Shown: piece by piece, positions 1 through 14,100 of the stretch | Layout of the letters: each line of letters opens with the position of its first letter | How positions within the stretch are numbered: the stretch's first letter is position 1 | Assembly (NCBI GenBank): GCA_949752735.1 | Contig: OX457036.1 | Location: 85,691,987-85,755,986 of the forward strand | DNA: 64,000 nt | From: Lumbricus terrestris | Taxonomy: Eukaryota > Annelida > Clitellata > Crassiclitellata > Lumbricidae | Direction of reading: 5' to 3' | The notes under the pieces: generated by a model | What the model saw: only the letters and a program-made list of their open reading frames with translations | Told to the model about the DNA's origin: nothing | Database searches by the model: none | Made by a program: the position numbers and the translations under genes

Positions 1-868
1 CATTTATATAGCGCCACTTCAAGAGAACTCCTCAGAGGCGCTCCCGACCTGACACCTAACCACAATCAAAGAGAATGGTTTTCAAACGTTTGCGGAAAAG
101 GGGCAAAGAAATACAAAGAAGTTCATTGCGGAGACTAATAGGTAACTTATTCCAAAAAGACGGACCAACCATAGCAAAGCTACTATGAAGCACTGTGGAA
201 GATCGAGCCCTAGGGACAACCAGGTCACCATGCGTAGCAGAGCGAAGGAACCTACGGCCTGGGATGGACAGCACATGTACACAGAGTTCCATAAGATAGA
301 TCGGAGCTTGGCCTGCTAGGCAATTGCGCATGAACATTAAAATCTTAAACTCAATACGTTTTTGCATTGGCAATCAGTGCAGTTCTTCCCGTATAAAACT
401 TGATATATGCCCAAACTTTGGTATGCCACCAATCAGGCGGGCCGCAGCATTAAGGACAGATTGCAACTTATTAATGCGTGAAAGTGTTAAGCCCGCATAT
501 ATGGCACTACCATAGTCAACTCTCGTGCATATAAATGCATGCATCAGAGTAGTGGCAGCTTTGGTTGTAAGTGAGCGACGTACCGAGCGAATTTGACGAA
601 GATGGTAGAAGCAAGTGCGACATACATTCCTCACGTGATCAGAAAGGGTCAATTCCTGGTCCAAGGTCACACCCAAATCACGCACAGTGGTAGAAAAAGT
701 CATGCCAGGAAAGCAATGTTGCAGATTTTGCATATCAATTTTAGAAACTTGCACACGACTTCCAACCCAAATAAATTGTGTTTTACCAGGATTTAACCTG
801 AGGCGATTGGATGACATCCAGGCACCAATCGTTTCCGACGTCATAAGTATTTTTTCCACAAGTATCTA
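1..868 (-). mobile_element. CR1/L2-like LINE, 5'-truncated 3' part
   Basis: The minus strand encodes the C-terminal third of a reverse-transcriptase protein: WMSSNRLRLNPGKTQF, VRDLGVTLDQELTLSDHV, LQSVLNAAARL, KRIEFKILMF and FWNKLPISLR. The frame runs on with one stop at 374-376 where relatives have Trp (HWLP). The 3' end with the typical GGCGCTATATAAATG lies at or beyond the left edge. The element is 5'-truncated near 868 and clearly dead. Confidence 0.85.
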
Positions 869-1144
869 GATAATTTTAGACGTAAGGAAAACAGTGTACT
901 TAGTCATCAATTAAGTATGGAGATAATTTTTGACCTAGATTAAATCAGTGTAGTCCTACCCCATAGTACAAATAATAATAATTATTATTATTAGGCTAGG
1001 TAATAGGCTTACACAAGATATTTTATTGTGTACCACGAGAGCTGCGAAGTAACCGATAAAATTCCATTTACTATAAGCTGTTATTAAAATTACGAATTGC
1101 AGCTCGTCTGCCTGCAATATGTTTTAGCTGGTCTTACATAAGGT

Positions 1145-1440
1145 ACTGTATAAGAACAAACGAGGAAGGATTGGAGAGGAAAGAACAATGATAAAAACAA
1201 TCGGAGAAAGACAAAGGAAATGGATAGGACATATGCTAAGAGGAGACAACCTGGTAAAAACTGTGATAGAAGGCAAAATGAAGGGGAAAAGAACACGAGG
1301 AAGACCACGACAGATGATGTTGGATACGATGATGACGAGGATTGGATACCAAAGACTAAAGGAGAAGGCCCAGCGGAGGGAAGAGCGGCGACATTGGACG
1401 CCGAACCTGCCTAGTGGCAGAGAACCAGAAGAAGAAGAAG
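1145..1440 (+). mobile_element. RTE-like LINE 3' end with GAA-rich tail
   Basis: It encodes the C-terminal tail typical of these LINEs: [28 protein letters not shown] and a final RREERRHW, then a short (GAA)n tail at 1425-1440. Only the last few hundred bases of the element remain. A close relative lies at 7618-7887. Confidence 0.75.
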
Positions 1441-3012
1441 ACTGTATAAAATGCTTTGAAAAATCTGCATGGACAGCTTTTTTCTTATAGGGCCAACAAT
1501 ATTTTATTCTCTCGATGCAAGTCGCAGCCATAATTTCTCAAAATGTTTGCTTCAAAGCTGCACTCCTGTTATTTCAGAGGAAACATTGAACGAAACTATT
1601 AGACCTTATCAGCAATTTACTACAATTCCAATTTTGTTGCGTATCATTTACACCTTAGAGAAATTTCGCTAAACATCTCTATCGCAGATTCTACATATTT
1701 CCTGGCCTCATTCTACCCCATATTTTTAACTGCTCCTAACAAACCCTTCCCCGTCTCATTCATACCGTATTTGTAATTGCTCCTAACAAGCCCCTTCCCC
1801 GTTCAACTCCAATATTATCCAGCTTAACAAGTGGCCTACGGCGTGGCTAATGGTACTAAAACAGATGGCACACGATGGAAGCTATGTTTAGAAAGTTTTG
1901 TGGGCTGTAATTATCTCCAATTGAAGCAGGAAATAATTGGTGATGACGAATTGACGTCAGTGGTAGGCCTACCTGATATGTTGACATGTAGGTATTGTAG
2001 GCCACGTAATGTAGTTTACCTGTATGCTGTTAGAGAATCGGTAGGATGTTTAGAACGCTATTGAATCAATTTGTATTAAATGCATTAATTTTATGAGCAA
2101 AACTGATCCAAAGTGACTCATTCAATGCTGCCCGGAGACATTAATGTTCTGGTAGAGTTGACGGCTTTAACCTGTTATGGATTATAATTTATTGCTAGAC
2201 TAGACATTAAAAATTAATGCACCACTGCCATTGTTATGCTATATGTTTAGAGAATAAGCATATAGGCCTACCCTATCATTGCCAATGCGGTGAATGACTG
2301 TATAATACAGGCAGGAAGACTGCCTAATTTTGACGGAAAGTTCCTAAGATGGCTTGAAAGCGAGACAATACTTTGAAATGCACAGTAATGGACTGCCATA
2401 GAGTTGCGTATGAATAAGTATTTTAGCCTAGCACAAACAATCGGCATAGCCTAATTATCATAATATTATAGCGAGGTAGACATCACACAAATCTCTAAGT
2501 TTGACTTTTTTGGCTGGAAGGTATAAAAAAAAGTGTGCTGTATGAGCTACCTGCAGCAGCAACGAAGTCTTGTTTATCTTCAGTTTGGAAACAAGGAATA
2601 GATCTAACTGCGAATTAATACTGACTAACAAGTAGCCGCAGGCCCTATCGAGTCCACATTAAATGGAAACCCTAAACCCTAATTACAGATGACACAGTCA
2701 AGTTCGTTTCACTTTTCACATGAAGTTTGAAGTGTGCTTAGGCCTACGGTGTGACTGATGTATGTCACGAGGAGTTCAGTCTCTTGCCAGGACCTCCGGA
2801 CATCTGCTCCAAGATGTAACGGTGGTCGGTCTGATGTAGCTCACTTCGAATGACGAGTCATTCCAACTCTAAGTGGACGTTCGCTGCCCTTTAATATTCT
2901 AGCCTACCTCTTGCTGACACCGCTTTGAGCCAGCTGTGATGACAAAACAAATCTTAACCAAAGCACGGCAGAGGAAATTCGTAGCATTGCCTACACCGTC
3001 CTACGGTATTCA

Positions 3013-3188
3013 CATGGGCGGAGTTTATCAGGGGCTAGGGGGGCTAAGCCCCCCCCCCAAAAAAAAACACCCAGATTCTTTTTTCACCGTGTAAAAAAAC
3101 TGTAAATGGTATCTTTTCCGGAGCTTAGCATCCCCCCCCCCAAGAAGGTTTTAGCCCCTCCAAGAACGGAAACCAAACTCCACCCATG
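3013..3188. mobile_element. MITE, hAT-type ends, 176 bp
   Basis: Inverted ends CATGGGCGGAGTTT and AAACTCCACCCATG flank a core with long C and A runs. The 8-bp flanks GGTATTCA (3005-3012) and GATATTCA (3189-3196) differ at one base, as expected of an aged hAT target-site duplication. A shortened relative lies at about 38268-38328 inside another element. Confidence 0.65.
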
Positions 3189-3586
3189 GATATTCATAAG
3201 CTGACAGTGCTTAGCAATAACACGTCGGTAGTATTACCTTTACAATAATATTATTATTCCGAGATTTAATTATAGAGTCTATAATAAGCTTATATAATCA
3301 TATGGACCGACTTCGCCAGCTTGACCGCATCCATAGCGTCATAGCGCCTATTTATGAAAGCCTTGAGGCCAGCCAATGGGAGGAGAGGATTTCCCGCCTG
3401 CGTCGCAGCATGCAGAAGTTTGTGCGTCCTGGTCCGAGATGCCTGTGGGACCGATACGCTTGCCAATCTGTGCTAGAAAGACCGATGTGAGACGTTTGGC
3501 ACGAAGTCGGTGTTACGTCTCGTCCCTGCAGCCATGTGTGCCGTTGGAACTGTGAATATCGCTGCATATTATGTTTGTACTTACAG

Positions 3587-5199
3587 GTACAATTCAAAGT
3601 CAATACATTGGCTGTTTTTACGACACTTCGAGCCAAGTGAACTGGAATGTATGCACTCAGAACAGCAGTCAGATGACAATAGAATTATGCATACAAACGT
3701 GTAGCGGAAATGGCACAACATATGCAATACTTCAGGTAGCCTTCTCTCTTACATTTCATATTTGCACAATTGCACACTGGACCATACTTATAATTGGTGG
3801 TTATCAGTGGCGTAGCCAGAAATTTTTCATGGGGGGGGTTTTGGTTTTTTTTGCCTGACCGGATGCCATGTCTGACACCATCCCAACAGTATTACAGTAA
3901 ATAAAAAGGGAATAAAGAAAGAAAGGGTATAAAGTAGGAAAAACAATGGTTACTACAAGCAATTTTTCGCTTTTTCTATTTAAGTGGATAAATAACCTTT
4001 AAAAAAACTTTTTCCCCGAGGCCAATGGGGGGGGTTTTAACCCCCGAAACCCCCCCTTGGCTACGCCACTGGTGGTTATTCATTAGAAGTTATAAATGTT
4101 TATGGGGAAAGGCTTGCCTCAAACTATATATCATTCTCTGAAGTGTCTCCTTCAACATGTTATTTTGTAATCGTGAGCCTGAACTTAAGTAAATCTTTCA
4201 TGGGATTCGCATGCACATAGTGACATACTTTCGATGACTGATTAAAGGAAATTTTAAACGGTAACAGAAAATCAAGTAGTAGTTCACTTCTTAGTTTTAT
4301 CAAACAAAACGTCCTCTGATGTGATATTGTACTAACTTGGCAGTGCATATTAACATACAAATTGTGGGGCGGTCAGTCCAACATAAACACACGTAGGCCT
4401 AGGCAAAGTGTAAGGTCAGCATGATTGCGATATATATATGCCTAAATAAAACGATGCGTCATAATTGTGATTATGAGAAATTGAGCGAATACAGTTTTGA
4501 CTCACTCAAGAATAGTAGGCCTTAATGCCGTAGCTAGAAGGTATTTTGGGTGTTTGAACACCCCCCGAAATGGAAAATGTGAAAACTGATATAATGCATT
4601 TACGAGCACATGATGTAAAAACCATGGAATAAAACCATGAAAACACCCCCCGAAATATGCCGAATGACTAAAAAAGGTCATCAATTTTTTAGGAAGGAAA
4701 ATTGGTGAGCGAAACACCCCCCGAAATCAAATGCTGGCTACGGCCTTGGTAGGCCTAGATGGCATTCATTATCCAATAGTTGCGTGGTAGGATAAATGTC
4801 TGGTCACCTTTCTAGTTATGCTATTTTTAGATTAAAGAAGTCTGAGTAGTAAAATAGTGGTCTTAGTAGAAAATAATGATGGGAAAATAATGTACAAAAC
4901 TGAAAGCCAGTAGTGCAATTTTGTGAAATCACGGATTAATTATTTGCGATTGCCAATACGGGATGTTTTGGTATTCGATGTGCAGATGTTTGTCTTGCTG
5001 ACTACTGTTCCCATTTCAGTAGGCTAATTAAAGCATTGGCGGCAATTGCTTTGTTTACAGGGCGGAAGAAATTGCCTCTGTGGGGACGTAATAAATGCCA
5101 GCCTTCCGATTAACACATGTCAAATACCATGTTCTGGTAATGGGGCTGAAGTTTGTGGTGGATCAGATGAAACAAAGACCTTCAGCGTGATTTACACAG
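3587..5199 (+). CDS. Gene 1 exons: first WSC domain (two exons, 3587-3735 and 5061-5199)
   Basis: Together these exons encode a cysteine-rich WSC domain, a putative carbohydrate-binding module. The first half has the QYIGCFYD opening and ends YAILQ. The second starts four residues before CLCGD and carries [11 protein letters not shown], the usual C-terminal WSC pattern. The first exon enters in phase 1, the internal intron is phase 0 and the exit is phase 1, so the domain is a symmetrical 1-1 module. Acceptors are ttacag at 3581-3586 and tttacag ending at 5060; donors are gtagcc and gttagt. The intron (3736-5060) holds two MITEs (3805-4071, 4523-4748). Confidence 0.88.
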
Positions 5200-8100
5200 G
5201 TTAGTAGGCCTAGACCTATGTTGCTCTGATTTCACCTCATTTGTATCGTATTCTATCGTCAGGTGGTAACTAGCCTATTACGTTGTGTGAATGTAGGCCT
5301 ATCTCTCAAGCATAGATTGGTAATTTTAGATAGGCTTGTAGAATCTCTCTTATTTAATCTCATCATACACAATCAAAATTCATTAACAGCCAGTTCCATC
5401 TTGTCTGGTTCCGTCTGCTTGAGTCGTGTCTCGTCTCATTTCATTTTCCAAAAAGCATATTTTAATATACTGGCTTCAACGGTTTCCTGGAGCTGGAGAA
5501 ATGCTAAAACTGGATCTGCTTGATCCAACGATGTTGTTGCAGCTTCCTTTTTTTATTTGGTCTACTGTCTTGCATCTGTTGCCTTCACTCATCTTATTTT
5601 AGTTTCTATTGCCAGGTGCGGTCTTCCACTGTAGTCTCCCGGTTTGTCCTGACAGTTCCGTCCTAACTTAATGCTTTCGCATACCCTCCGATGAAATGCC
5701 ATCATGGCGTGAAATAACTTTGAATATCTGTTTCTATTCGACTAATTTTTACCAGCTTTTGCCAGCTGTGAATTAACAAGTAGTTTACAGCAGGCTATGG
5801 GTACACATTGCCTGCTACATTGCTAAGTTATCGTACGTGGACATTGGTCATCTCAAAATGCGAATTTCCTTTTTAACAGTGTGTCCTGTTAACTACTACG
5901 GATCTGGATGCGATCAGGTGTGTCACTGCAAGCAGTACATGTCGTGTAATCGATTCGATGGAAAATGTCCGAACGGATGTGACAACAGTTGGTCTGGAGA
6001 TACTTGCAATAAAGGTAATAAAGTGACAACTTGCATATATTGCGAGTCAGTATATTGCTAAACTGTCATGAAGTTAGTTAAACTTAAATGATACGTGTAC
6101 AAATATTCTGGAAGAACGTAAACAAATGTAGGCCTATGTGTTGCGGCATAATTGCTTTTGTCACTGTTCAGTTTCGCATAAGAAAATAATTCACAAGTTA
6201 TGTTTCTGGAATGCAGAAACGAATGTGTACGCCAGGTACATTGAATGCTACGGTGATGATGATAGAGTTAGAGCAATGGGCTTCAAAATCGATAATCCGA
6301 ATGATAACACAATAGAGCTCTGCTCGGGTCAATGCGCTTCACGAAATTACACCTACGCTGGATTACAGGTATGACATTGTATTACAGCTTTTATGATTGC
6401 ATTTACATATGAAATAGTGTGACATTCTAGTTACCTTACAGCTCTGCTCACCTATAATAGCTACATATTCCTCCATCTATACATACCAGTCTGTTATTCG
6501 ATCTGACTGTCTCTGTCTCTTTGTTTGACTTGTCTCTTTCAGTACCGATGCAGTAATGTTTAAACCGAATTTGTCTTCTTACCTACTACAAAATTTACTT
6601 CTGCTAGACTATATAGCATTTGGTCAGACCGCACCGAATCTTTTCTGTTGTGGGTCCCTTCATCTGGAATGGCTCCCAATTAGACTTGATATTGATGCTT
6701 AGGTTACACTTGCTTGATTTTAGAAACTACTCGAATCTACCTTTTTAACAGTGGTTTGGCTAGGAGCGCCTCTGAGTAGCTCTCTTGGAGAGGCGCTATA
6801 TAAATTCTTGGAATGAATGAATGAATGAATAAATAAATAGACAAATACTGCCACGACAAACGCATGTCTAAATCGACTTAAGCACCATTCGTCAACTCGT
6901 TCTTAAAATGCAATCCAATCACTTAGGATATTGATGGGCGACTAATGAGAGATTTTTCGATTATACAAACAATACAAATTGTATTTTGATATTGCTACGC
7001 TTCAAAAGTTGAGAACCGCTGACTCGACTCCAAGTCCTTTGCACTGACTGTCTTAGTCGAGACCCACACCTGCACTCACTTCTCGCTGCAGGTTACGTGT
7101 TCTAGCTAATACTTCACCAAGTCCCGTTGACGATGCTGATTAGATGCTAAGTAAAATGTCCAGATAGACGTTATTGAATTGCAAAATGAATGGCACACTT
7201 TATTAAACAACAGTTTGTGAAACCTCGGGTTTTCTTAGTGGCATTGATGAAAAGCAGCTGCTTACGAGTTAATAATTATGGATTTGTATTCAGTTTCGTT
7301 GGCAGTGCTTCTGCGGAGAAACCTACGACAGATACGATACAACGGACAGGTGTTCTGAGAAATGTTCAGGAAATCAATCACAAACTTGTGGCGGCAGCTT
7401 TGCAAACAGTGTTTATTGCGGTTTGTCTTTTACACATTTAAGTTTTCATTGAAGCTTAGTGTCAGTTTACTTTCATTGCTAGCAATTATAAAATTCATTC
7501 ATTCATTTCAAGAATTTATATAGTGCACCTTCAAGAAAACCACTCAAGCGCTTCCAGTCCAACCACGGTGAAACAAAAATGTTTTAAGGAGCTTGTAGAA
7601 CACTGAACAGCTTCGGAGAAAAGAGAGCGATGATACACACAATTAGAGAAAGACAAAGAAGATGGATCGGGCACACACTCAGAGGAGACTCGATGCTACG
7701 AACAATCATAGAGGGGAAAATAGATGGAAAAAGAACGAGAGGCAGACCAAGACAAAGACTGTTAGACTAGATGATGAAAGATGGCTATCAGAAGCTGAAA
7801 ATGAAAGCGCAGAACAGAGAAGAATGGAGACGTCAAACATTCGAACCTGCCTAAGGGCAGAGCACGGAAAAGAAAAAGAACACTGACGAGTCAACTCTAG
7901 GTAGCAGGCGCACCTGCAACGGGAGACTATTCCAGACAAATGTATTTTTTTATATAAATATTAGACTTAATAATAGAATGGGCTAAGAACATTACTGTGC
8001 ATCTGATACAACTGCGCAGAAGTCCACGACCTGTTTTCCAATGTGAAGTTTCTCAACCCAGAATTTCAACTAACATTTTGGAACTAATGTAAAAGTCTTT

Positions 8101-11100
8101 GTAGGTTAATAGCAAAACATTCCATCTGAATCTGCATAAAATTTGATCAATTCACACGACAACGTTTGTACACCAGGTTCTCAGCTGAACTGCAAATTGT
8201 GTCCATAACGGTTTCTCCTAGTAGCCTAATACTGACTTTGCGCAGTTGAGATATTCAACTTAGATTATTTTTGCTTAGATTAATTAAAGTTGGAGTGCAA
8301 AAATGTGCTGCTGTTCAACCTAAAGTATTCTCAAGGCATTTAGCCATTGTTCTGTGCACTGGTTCATAGGTTTAGTTTTATTAATTTATTGTAACCTCAA
8401 CGGCCAAATTTCACAAAAGAATTTGAAACATGACAAAAGTTATATCACTTTCATGGAGACCACCTACTGTTTTTACGATCCAAAGCCATACCACAACAAA
8501 AGTAACATTTTGTTATCAAGTCACACCTCAAATAATTGTAGGCTAGTCGAATAAATTTGATATGTTTCACAGCCCTGTGCTCAATGTGTTCACCACCAGT
8601 GCCCACACTTGTTCCGAGGCTCTTTTAAAGTTTTTGGCGACCTCATTGATGTGTTCCAGAGGTAAATCATCCCATGTCAACTCCAATGCGACCATGTTCT
8701 GTTCTTTTATGGATCTTGGTTTTTGGCCGCAGTTTGAGGCATTAAAACCAGCATACTTGCTTTCCGCACTTGAAAAATCCATCGGGCTAAAATCTGGAGA
8801 ATTGGGGCCATTGGCTTTTCTCAATGAAACCAGGACAATAAAATTGACGTTGAGCCGATCTCCTTTCATCAACGACACATTTCTTAACTCTCAATTCAAC
8901 TTTTAATTTCTGCGCTCTTACTGCTCATAGCTTTATCTCCAGGATCATGCTCATGAAGTGTCTGAATAATCTGCTTAAGCATTATCCACATTGGAGATTA
9001 TGTTTTTTTTACCAATGTGTTCAAAAATCCCGTTATGCCCCACAACCTCAAGTAAAATGGGATACCTATTCCATTATGCCCATGACATGCATCATGCTAT
9101 GCTTTCCAAAAACAGCCACATATTTTGATTGCTGCTCGTTTTGTAATGTAAACAAAATGATTCAGATGTGAGCGGTAATTAGAACCCAAAAAATATTACA
9201 ATATAGGAGATATGAGAAAATCGTTGTCATATCACAACAAAGGGCAAAATGGGATATATGTATCCCATTATGCCCCAATTGGCCAAAATTGTAAACCCGT
9301 CATTTTGACACAAGACACCGAACTTGCACACATTTTCATATGAGAATTTTTCTTCTCTGCGTTTACACAAATTATCTTTAAGTCTGTAAAATGTGATTTA
9401 AAATTTATTTATTTTATTTTTGGAACAAATATTGGTGAAGACTTTGGGGAATTACTTTTGGGGACACCATGTACATTTTGAAGAACGCTTATGCCTACTG
9501 CTTAAGTTTGGTAGCATGGCTTGCATCCTGTTCTCTATCACTAAAGTGCATGGGTGGACCGTGGAGTTATATGCCTATATTTCATTCAGAATTGTCGTTT
9601 AGTCTTAACGACGACATTGTTTACCGCTGCGCAATTGCCAAAAATTGGGGTAATTGAATCAGCACACTGGTGAAGGTCGAATTGATAAGCTACAGCTATC
9701 AAGAAACAGCCAGGATTCTGAAACGCATCGAAATTGAATCAAGAGCAATTTCTAGATTTCCAACTGGATTATTTTCAATATTCAGCATTCTTATTTACAA
9801 ACAATTGTTCCTGTTTAAGAAGAAACCATGATTTTAAACGTGCAATGGTTTTTAGTCGTTATTTTTATGTTACTCTAGTGTGTCCGAAAGGAAGTTACGG
9901 CAGAGACTGTGTCTCTCAATGCAACTGCCAAGATGGCGCCATATGTAACTACACTACAGGATCATGCGCATCTCGAAATTGCAAACCTGGATGGTCTGGC
10001 GATAGCTGCAACAACCGAAGTAACTATAATATCGGACTTAATAATTATTACGTGTTTCAAAAGTTGAAGCTTTAGATCGTCACAAGTAAGTAAGAACCTA
10101 CGTTGAGCAATGTGCAGATCTGCACTAAGTGCATTCAGTGCATAATATTATGCTCGCAATAGAAAGCTGCTGATGTCATAGTGAGCCTGGTGAAAATTAC
10201 TGTGTCAGAAACACCATGATAGCCCTCTTTTAGCCTACATGGGTGTAGATTGAGCTGTAGAAGGTTGGCAGCAATTTTGGTCTCACATTAAAATTTTATT
10301 CTATATGGCCTACCAAGTGGCATGGATACATTGGGGGTGACATGCCACATATTTCCAGTGTTTGAACAACGTTAATCGCTCAATTTCCATCAATGTTGCC
10401 TTGCAAGACCATTTACATTATTTTTATGAAAGCATAATTCTTCAATGGTTCAAATAAACGAACGGATAAGATCAAGCGAACAAAAGAATGGTCAGATTTC
10501 GATTTCTTCATTTTTAAAAATAGATATATGACCATCATAGACCTATCACTGCCTGAAGTCAAAATATTTATATTTTTCAGTGGATTTCATTTAAAGACAA
10601 AACAGCGTATTAACATCAGCTCAACCTGCTTTTTCTAGATTGTTCTAACCAGAATGGCGCCTGCTTAGCGAATGAAACATGTGTCACAATCGACCTAAAG
10701 TTTTCTTCCGTTAATCGATGTCAGTGCTTGTCTGGATTTCAAAGAACCCGGTTATGGGATAGCTGCACAGGTAAGACAAGTTAGAGAACAATGCATTCTG
10801 CAATTAAAGGCCGTTTTGCGAAGACAAAAATATTATTCTTTCCCCGAGACCACGTGGTTAACGACTTGTCGCATTTATTAAATCACTTATAATAGGCTAC
10901 ATGAGATTAAAAGGAATTAGGAGATAGTTCTATACCCCATACGGTCGTCTGATTCCAAGATGATTATTTGCTGATTCTGTTTAGTTCTTAGGGGTAGGTC
11001 TACATCTATTTGATGAATATATTCACAATAATCGCCCGTTGACTGTAATGTGTCTAGTAAATGGAAATGAATTTTAAATAAACATACCTAGAAGATCTGC

Positions 11101-14100
11101 AGTGCTTTCTCTCTGGACATTGATCGCCACTGAACATGAACCTTTGATACGACGCAGCGCTTGTGAATAAGTTGGTGCTCTGCCATAAGGCTTAGAGTAG
11201 ACTATTTTGAATTTAGGGTTTCCGATAACGACTAGAAAATTATAGTTTCATGATATAAAGCAAGCAATTTAACAGTAGCAATGAGTAATATTGATTCCAG
11301 GAATGAAGTAGCCTAATGTTTCGTATTCCCAAGAAATAGCCTGCATTCAGTGTTAGGAATTCTGACTGGCTGCTTAGACTAGGCCTACCTGTTCAAGTGA
11401 AATAAAACCTGGGGATTTATGCGAAGCTCATAAAAATTTAACGTTCTGTCGACTGCTTTGTGAATTTGGACATGATTTAATATTGCACTTAACAGTGTCA
11501 GGAAATGTATAACCAAAGATATTAGAGTCTTTAGACTATAAGGTCTTTAGTATAGCCTAACTGTAGGCTACTGTCTTGAGTGTCGCATGTCAGTAAAGCA
11601 CCGAGTGATCCGTAGGTCTAATGAGAAACTGGGAAAATTATTATTTGTCGCCCACATATTTTAATGCAACGAAGTCTCGAGTTAAACTACATATGCTTAT
11701 AATAAATAATAATAATAATGATAATAATAATAATAACTTTTAATAATGTTACGGAGGACGAGGCCTGAATTTCAAGACATTGAATAACAGCTCCAAGCAT
11801 ATTTGTTGAAATCCCGAGGGATCCTAGGTGGTTCCCGGACAATTCGTCGCCGGACAATTCGGAGAGGACAATTCGGACCGGACAATTCGGAGAGGACAAT
11901 TCGGAACCGGACAATTCGGACCGGACAATTCGGACCGGACAATTCGGAGACGGACAATTCGGAGCAAATTCTGGCGAGGACAATTCGGACCCAGACAATT
12001 TGGAGCGGACAATTCGGAGCGGACAATTCGGAGCGGACAATTCGGAGCGGACAATTCGGAGCGGACAATTCGGAACCGGACAATTCGGACCGGACAATTC
12101 GGACCGGACAATTCGGGCCGGGCAATGCATAGCAGTCAAAATTATTGGTGGAACTCAGATATTTATATCCATCTCCATCACCCAAATAGACCCACATAGG
12201 TTGACTGGATAGGTTACTGGACATCAAAGTCAATTCTAAATCAATTTAGCACCCCTTTTCTCAGTCTACGTGTATGTCTGTTTGCTCGTACGTATGTCTT
12301 TTGCCCGTTTGTCTGTCTGTGTCAATACGTATGTCTGCCAAACCATAAATTGTGATCTAGGCTGTATGTACGTCAGCCGACTCAGCCCACTCACTTTGAA
12401 CTTGTTTTGTAAACTATTGGATGCTGCGTTTTGACCTTTTGAATCTTTTATAAAATATTATTTCTGAAAATAAGTAGGCCTAAGTCCAAAATTGCTCCAA
12501 AGCAACACTATATGTAGCCTAATATCTGTTCTCGTTATATTTATATGAATCGACATATTCAGTTCTCATAAATGAATTGGTGTTAATCTGGTCTCATATT
12601 GGAGTGATGTAAATCTGGTCTAAAAGTAGGAGCGGTGTAAATATAGCTTAAAGCAGGAGTCCTATATCTACTGCCAAATTATTGAAGACAATCATGCAAG
12701 CGAATGATCACATTTTATTTAAAGTAACATAACTATAATAATGTGAAAGGCATAAAAAGTCAGATAATACTTAGGTCAAGAAGTTCTCAAAGCTAGACCT
12801 ACGAACTTAAGTTGCACTAAAATATAATAATGTTTTAACTAATGATCTGAAACCTGTCTATCTGGCTTAAAAGAATAATTTCAGTTGCTTAGTTTAAGTT
12901 TTGAAATTTATGGTCTCGAAGATCAGAGAATGTTTGTTTGGTGCCGTATAATTATTTTATTGCCACAGTTTTCAAACCATCCCCAGCCTACTTGTGTATG
13001 CTTGTGATGAATCTGATGTTTCTATTCAACACGATTGTTTCCTACTCAAGAAATAATAAATATATAAAGTTCGATTTCCAAAAGCGCCTCTTAAGAGCTC
13101 ATGACTTTATTTGCACTCCGAATTATCCGGGTCCAAATTTTCCGGGTCCGAATTGTCCGTCTCCGAATTGTCCGGTCCAAATTGTCCGTCTCCGAATTGT
13201 CCGCTCCGAATTGTCCGCTCCGATTTGTCCGCTCCGAATTGTCCGGGTCCGAATTGTCCGGGTCCGAATTGTCCGCTCCCAATTGTCCGCTCCCAATTGT
13301 CCGTCTCCGAATTGTCCGCTCCCAATTGTCCGTCTCCGAATTGTCCGGTCCGAATTGTCCGTTCCGAATTGTCCGGCGACGAATTGTCCGGACACCATCC
13401 TGGGTACCTCTGGTAAAAAAAATAATTATATCAATCACAACGGCATTGCAGAATTAAAAATTTTGTTTATTTATTTATTCGGTGCTAATCAAGAATGAAC
13501 ATTTATTGTTATCGCTGCAGATATAAATGAATGCGAAATCGGTCTTTGTGACAGCCAAACAACATCAAGTTGTAGCAACACTGTTGGCAATTTCTCATGC
13601 ACTTGCCGAGATGGATACAAACCTGGGAACAAGACATTTTGCGAAGGTCGGTTTGTGTAATTATCTTGCATTAGGGCCTACTTATCGGTCCCATACAATA
13701 AGTAGACGCTTTTCAAGAATCAAACATTTTAATACCGATTCAACTGTGTTGAAGGTAGCCTACAGGATAGTTATGCATTGATATGATAAAATGATGAGAT
13801 CAAATCAATTCTGTGCCCTAAGTTTATACAGTATTATTTAATTCCGAATTAGTTAGTAAAAAGTTCACTAGATAGCAGTAACGTCTCGATGCTATTATTG
13901 CTAGCTTTCTATAATTATTACTGGATCGCATTTTCAAAACAGCCAATCTAAGCTTTTACATAATCTATTCAACGAATCTTGTGGAGTACGGTACCGCTTG
14001 AGGAGACCTTATTAAGTGCACCGTTATGATTCACAAATGTGGTGGTGAAACGGAAATTGCAATAACACAATAGACAGCCACATTTTTTCACAATGGTAAG

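Larger units (their letters stand above)
861..3586. other. Region upstream of the first visible exon of gene 1; no gene recognised
   Basis: It holds an RTE-like LINE 3' end (1145-1440), a short (TAA)n run near 970-993, a 176-bp MITE (3013-3188) and otherwise unique AT-rich sequence. A stretch at 3302-3490 is open but resembles nothing known. I searched for a signal-peptide exon ending in phase 1 before a GT and found none. The leader exon of gene 1 may lie beyond the left edge. Confidence 0.6.

Noticed and set aside
2515..2600. TATA-like GGTATAAAAAAAAG with a following ATG as promoter and first exon of gene 1
   Set aside because: The short frame has no signal-peptide character and no donor in the required phase.
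3302..3490. 62-codon frame just upstream of the first WSC exon
   Set aside because: Not hydrophobic at the start, no donor in phase 1, no recognisable domain; the antisense strand is also open, as expected of chance GC-rich sequence.
7306..7420. Acceptor at 7305 for the second half of WSC2
   Set aside because: It keeps frame but removes the four residues before the C-x-C pair that the other two WSC domains have; 7293 fits better.
11830..12124. CRISPR-like regular repeats
   Set aside because: Units are directly adjacent, with no unique spacers, in an animal genome; the mirrored array and 9-bp duplication show a transposon.
11687..13498. Several long reading frames rich in repeated RTIRxGQFG or SELSxPNCP
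   Set aside because: They are translations of the 12-16-base tandem arrays in the arms of the element 11830-13396, open in several frames on both strands.
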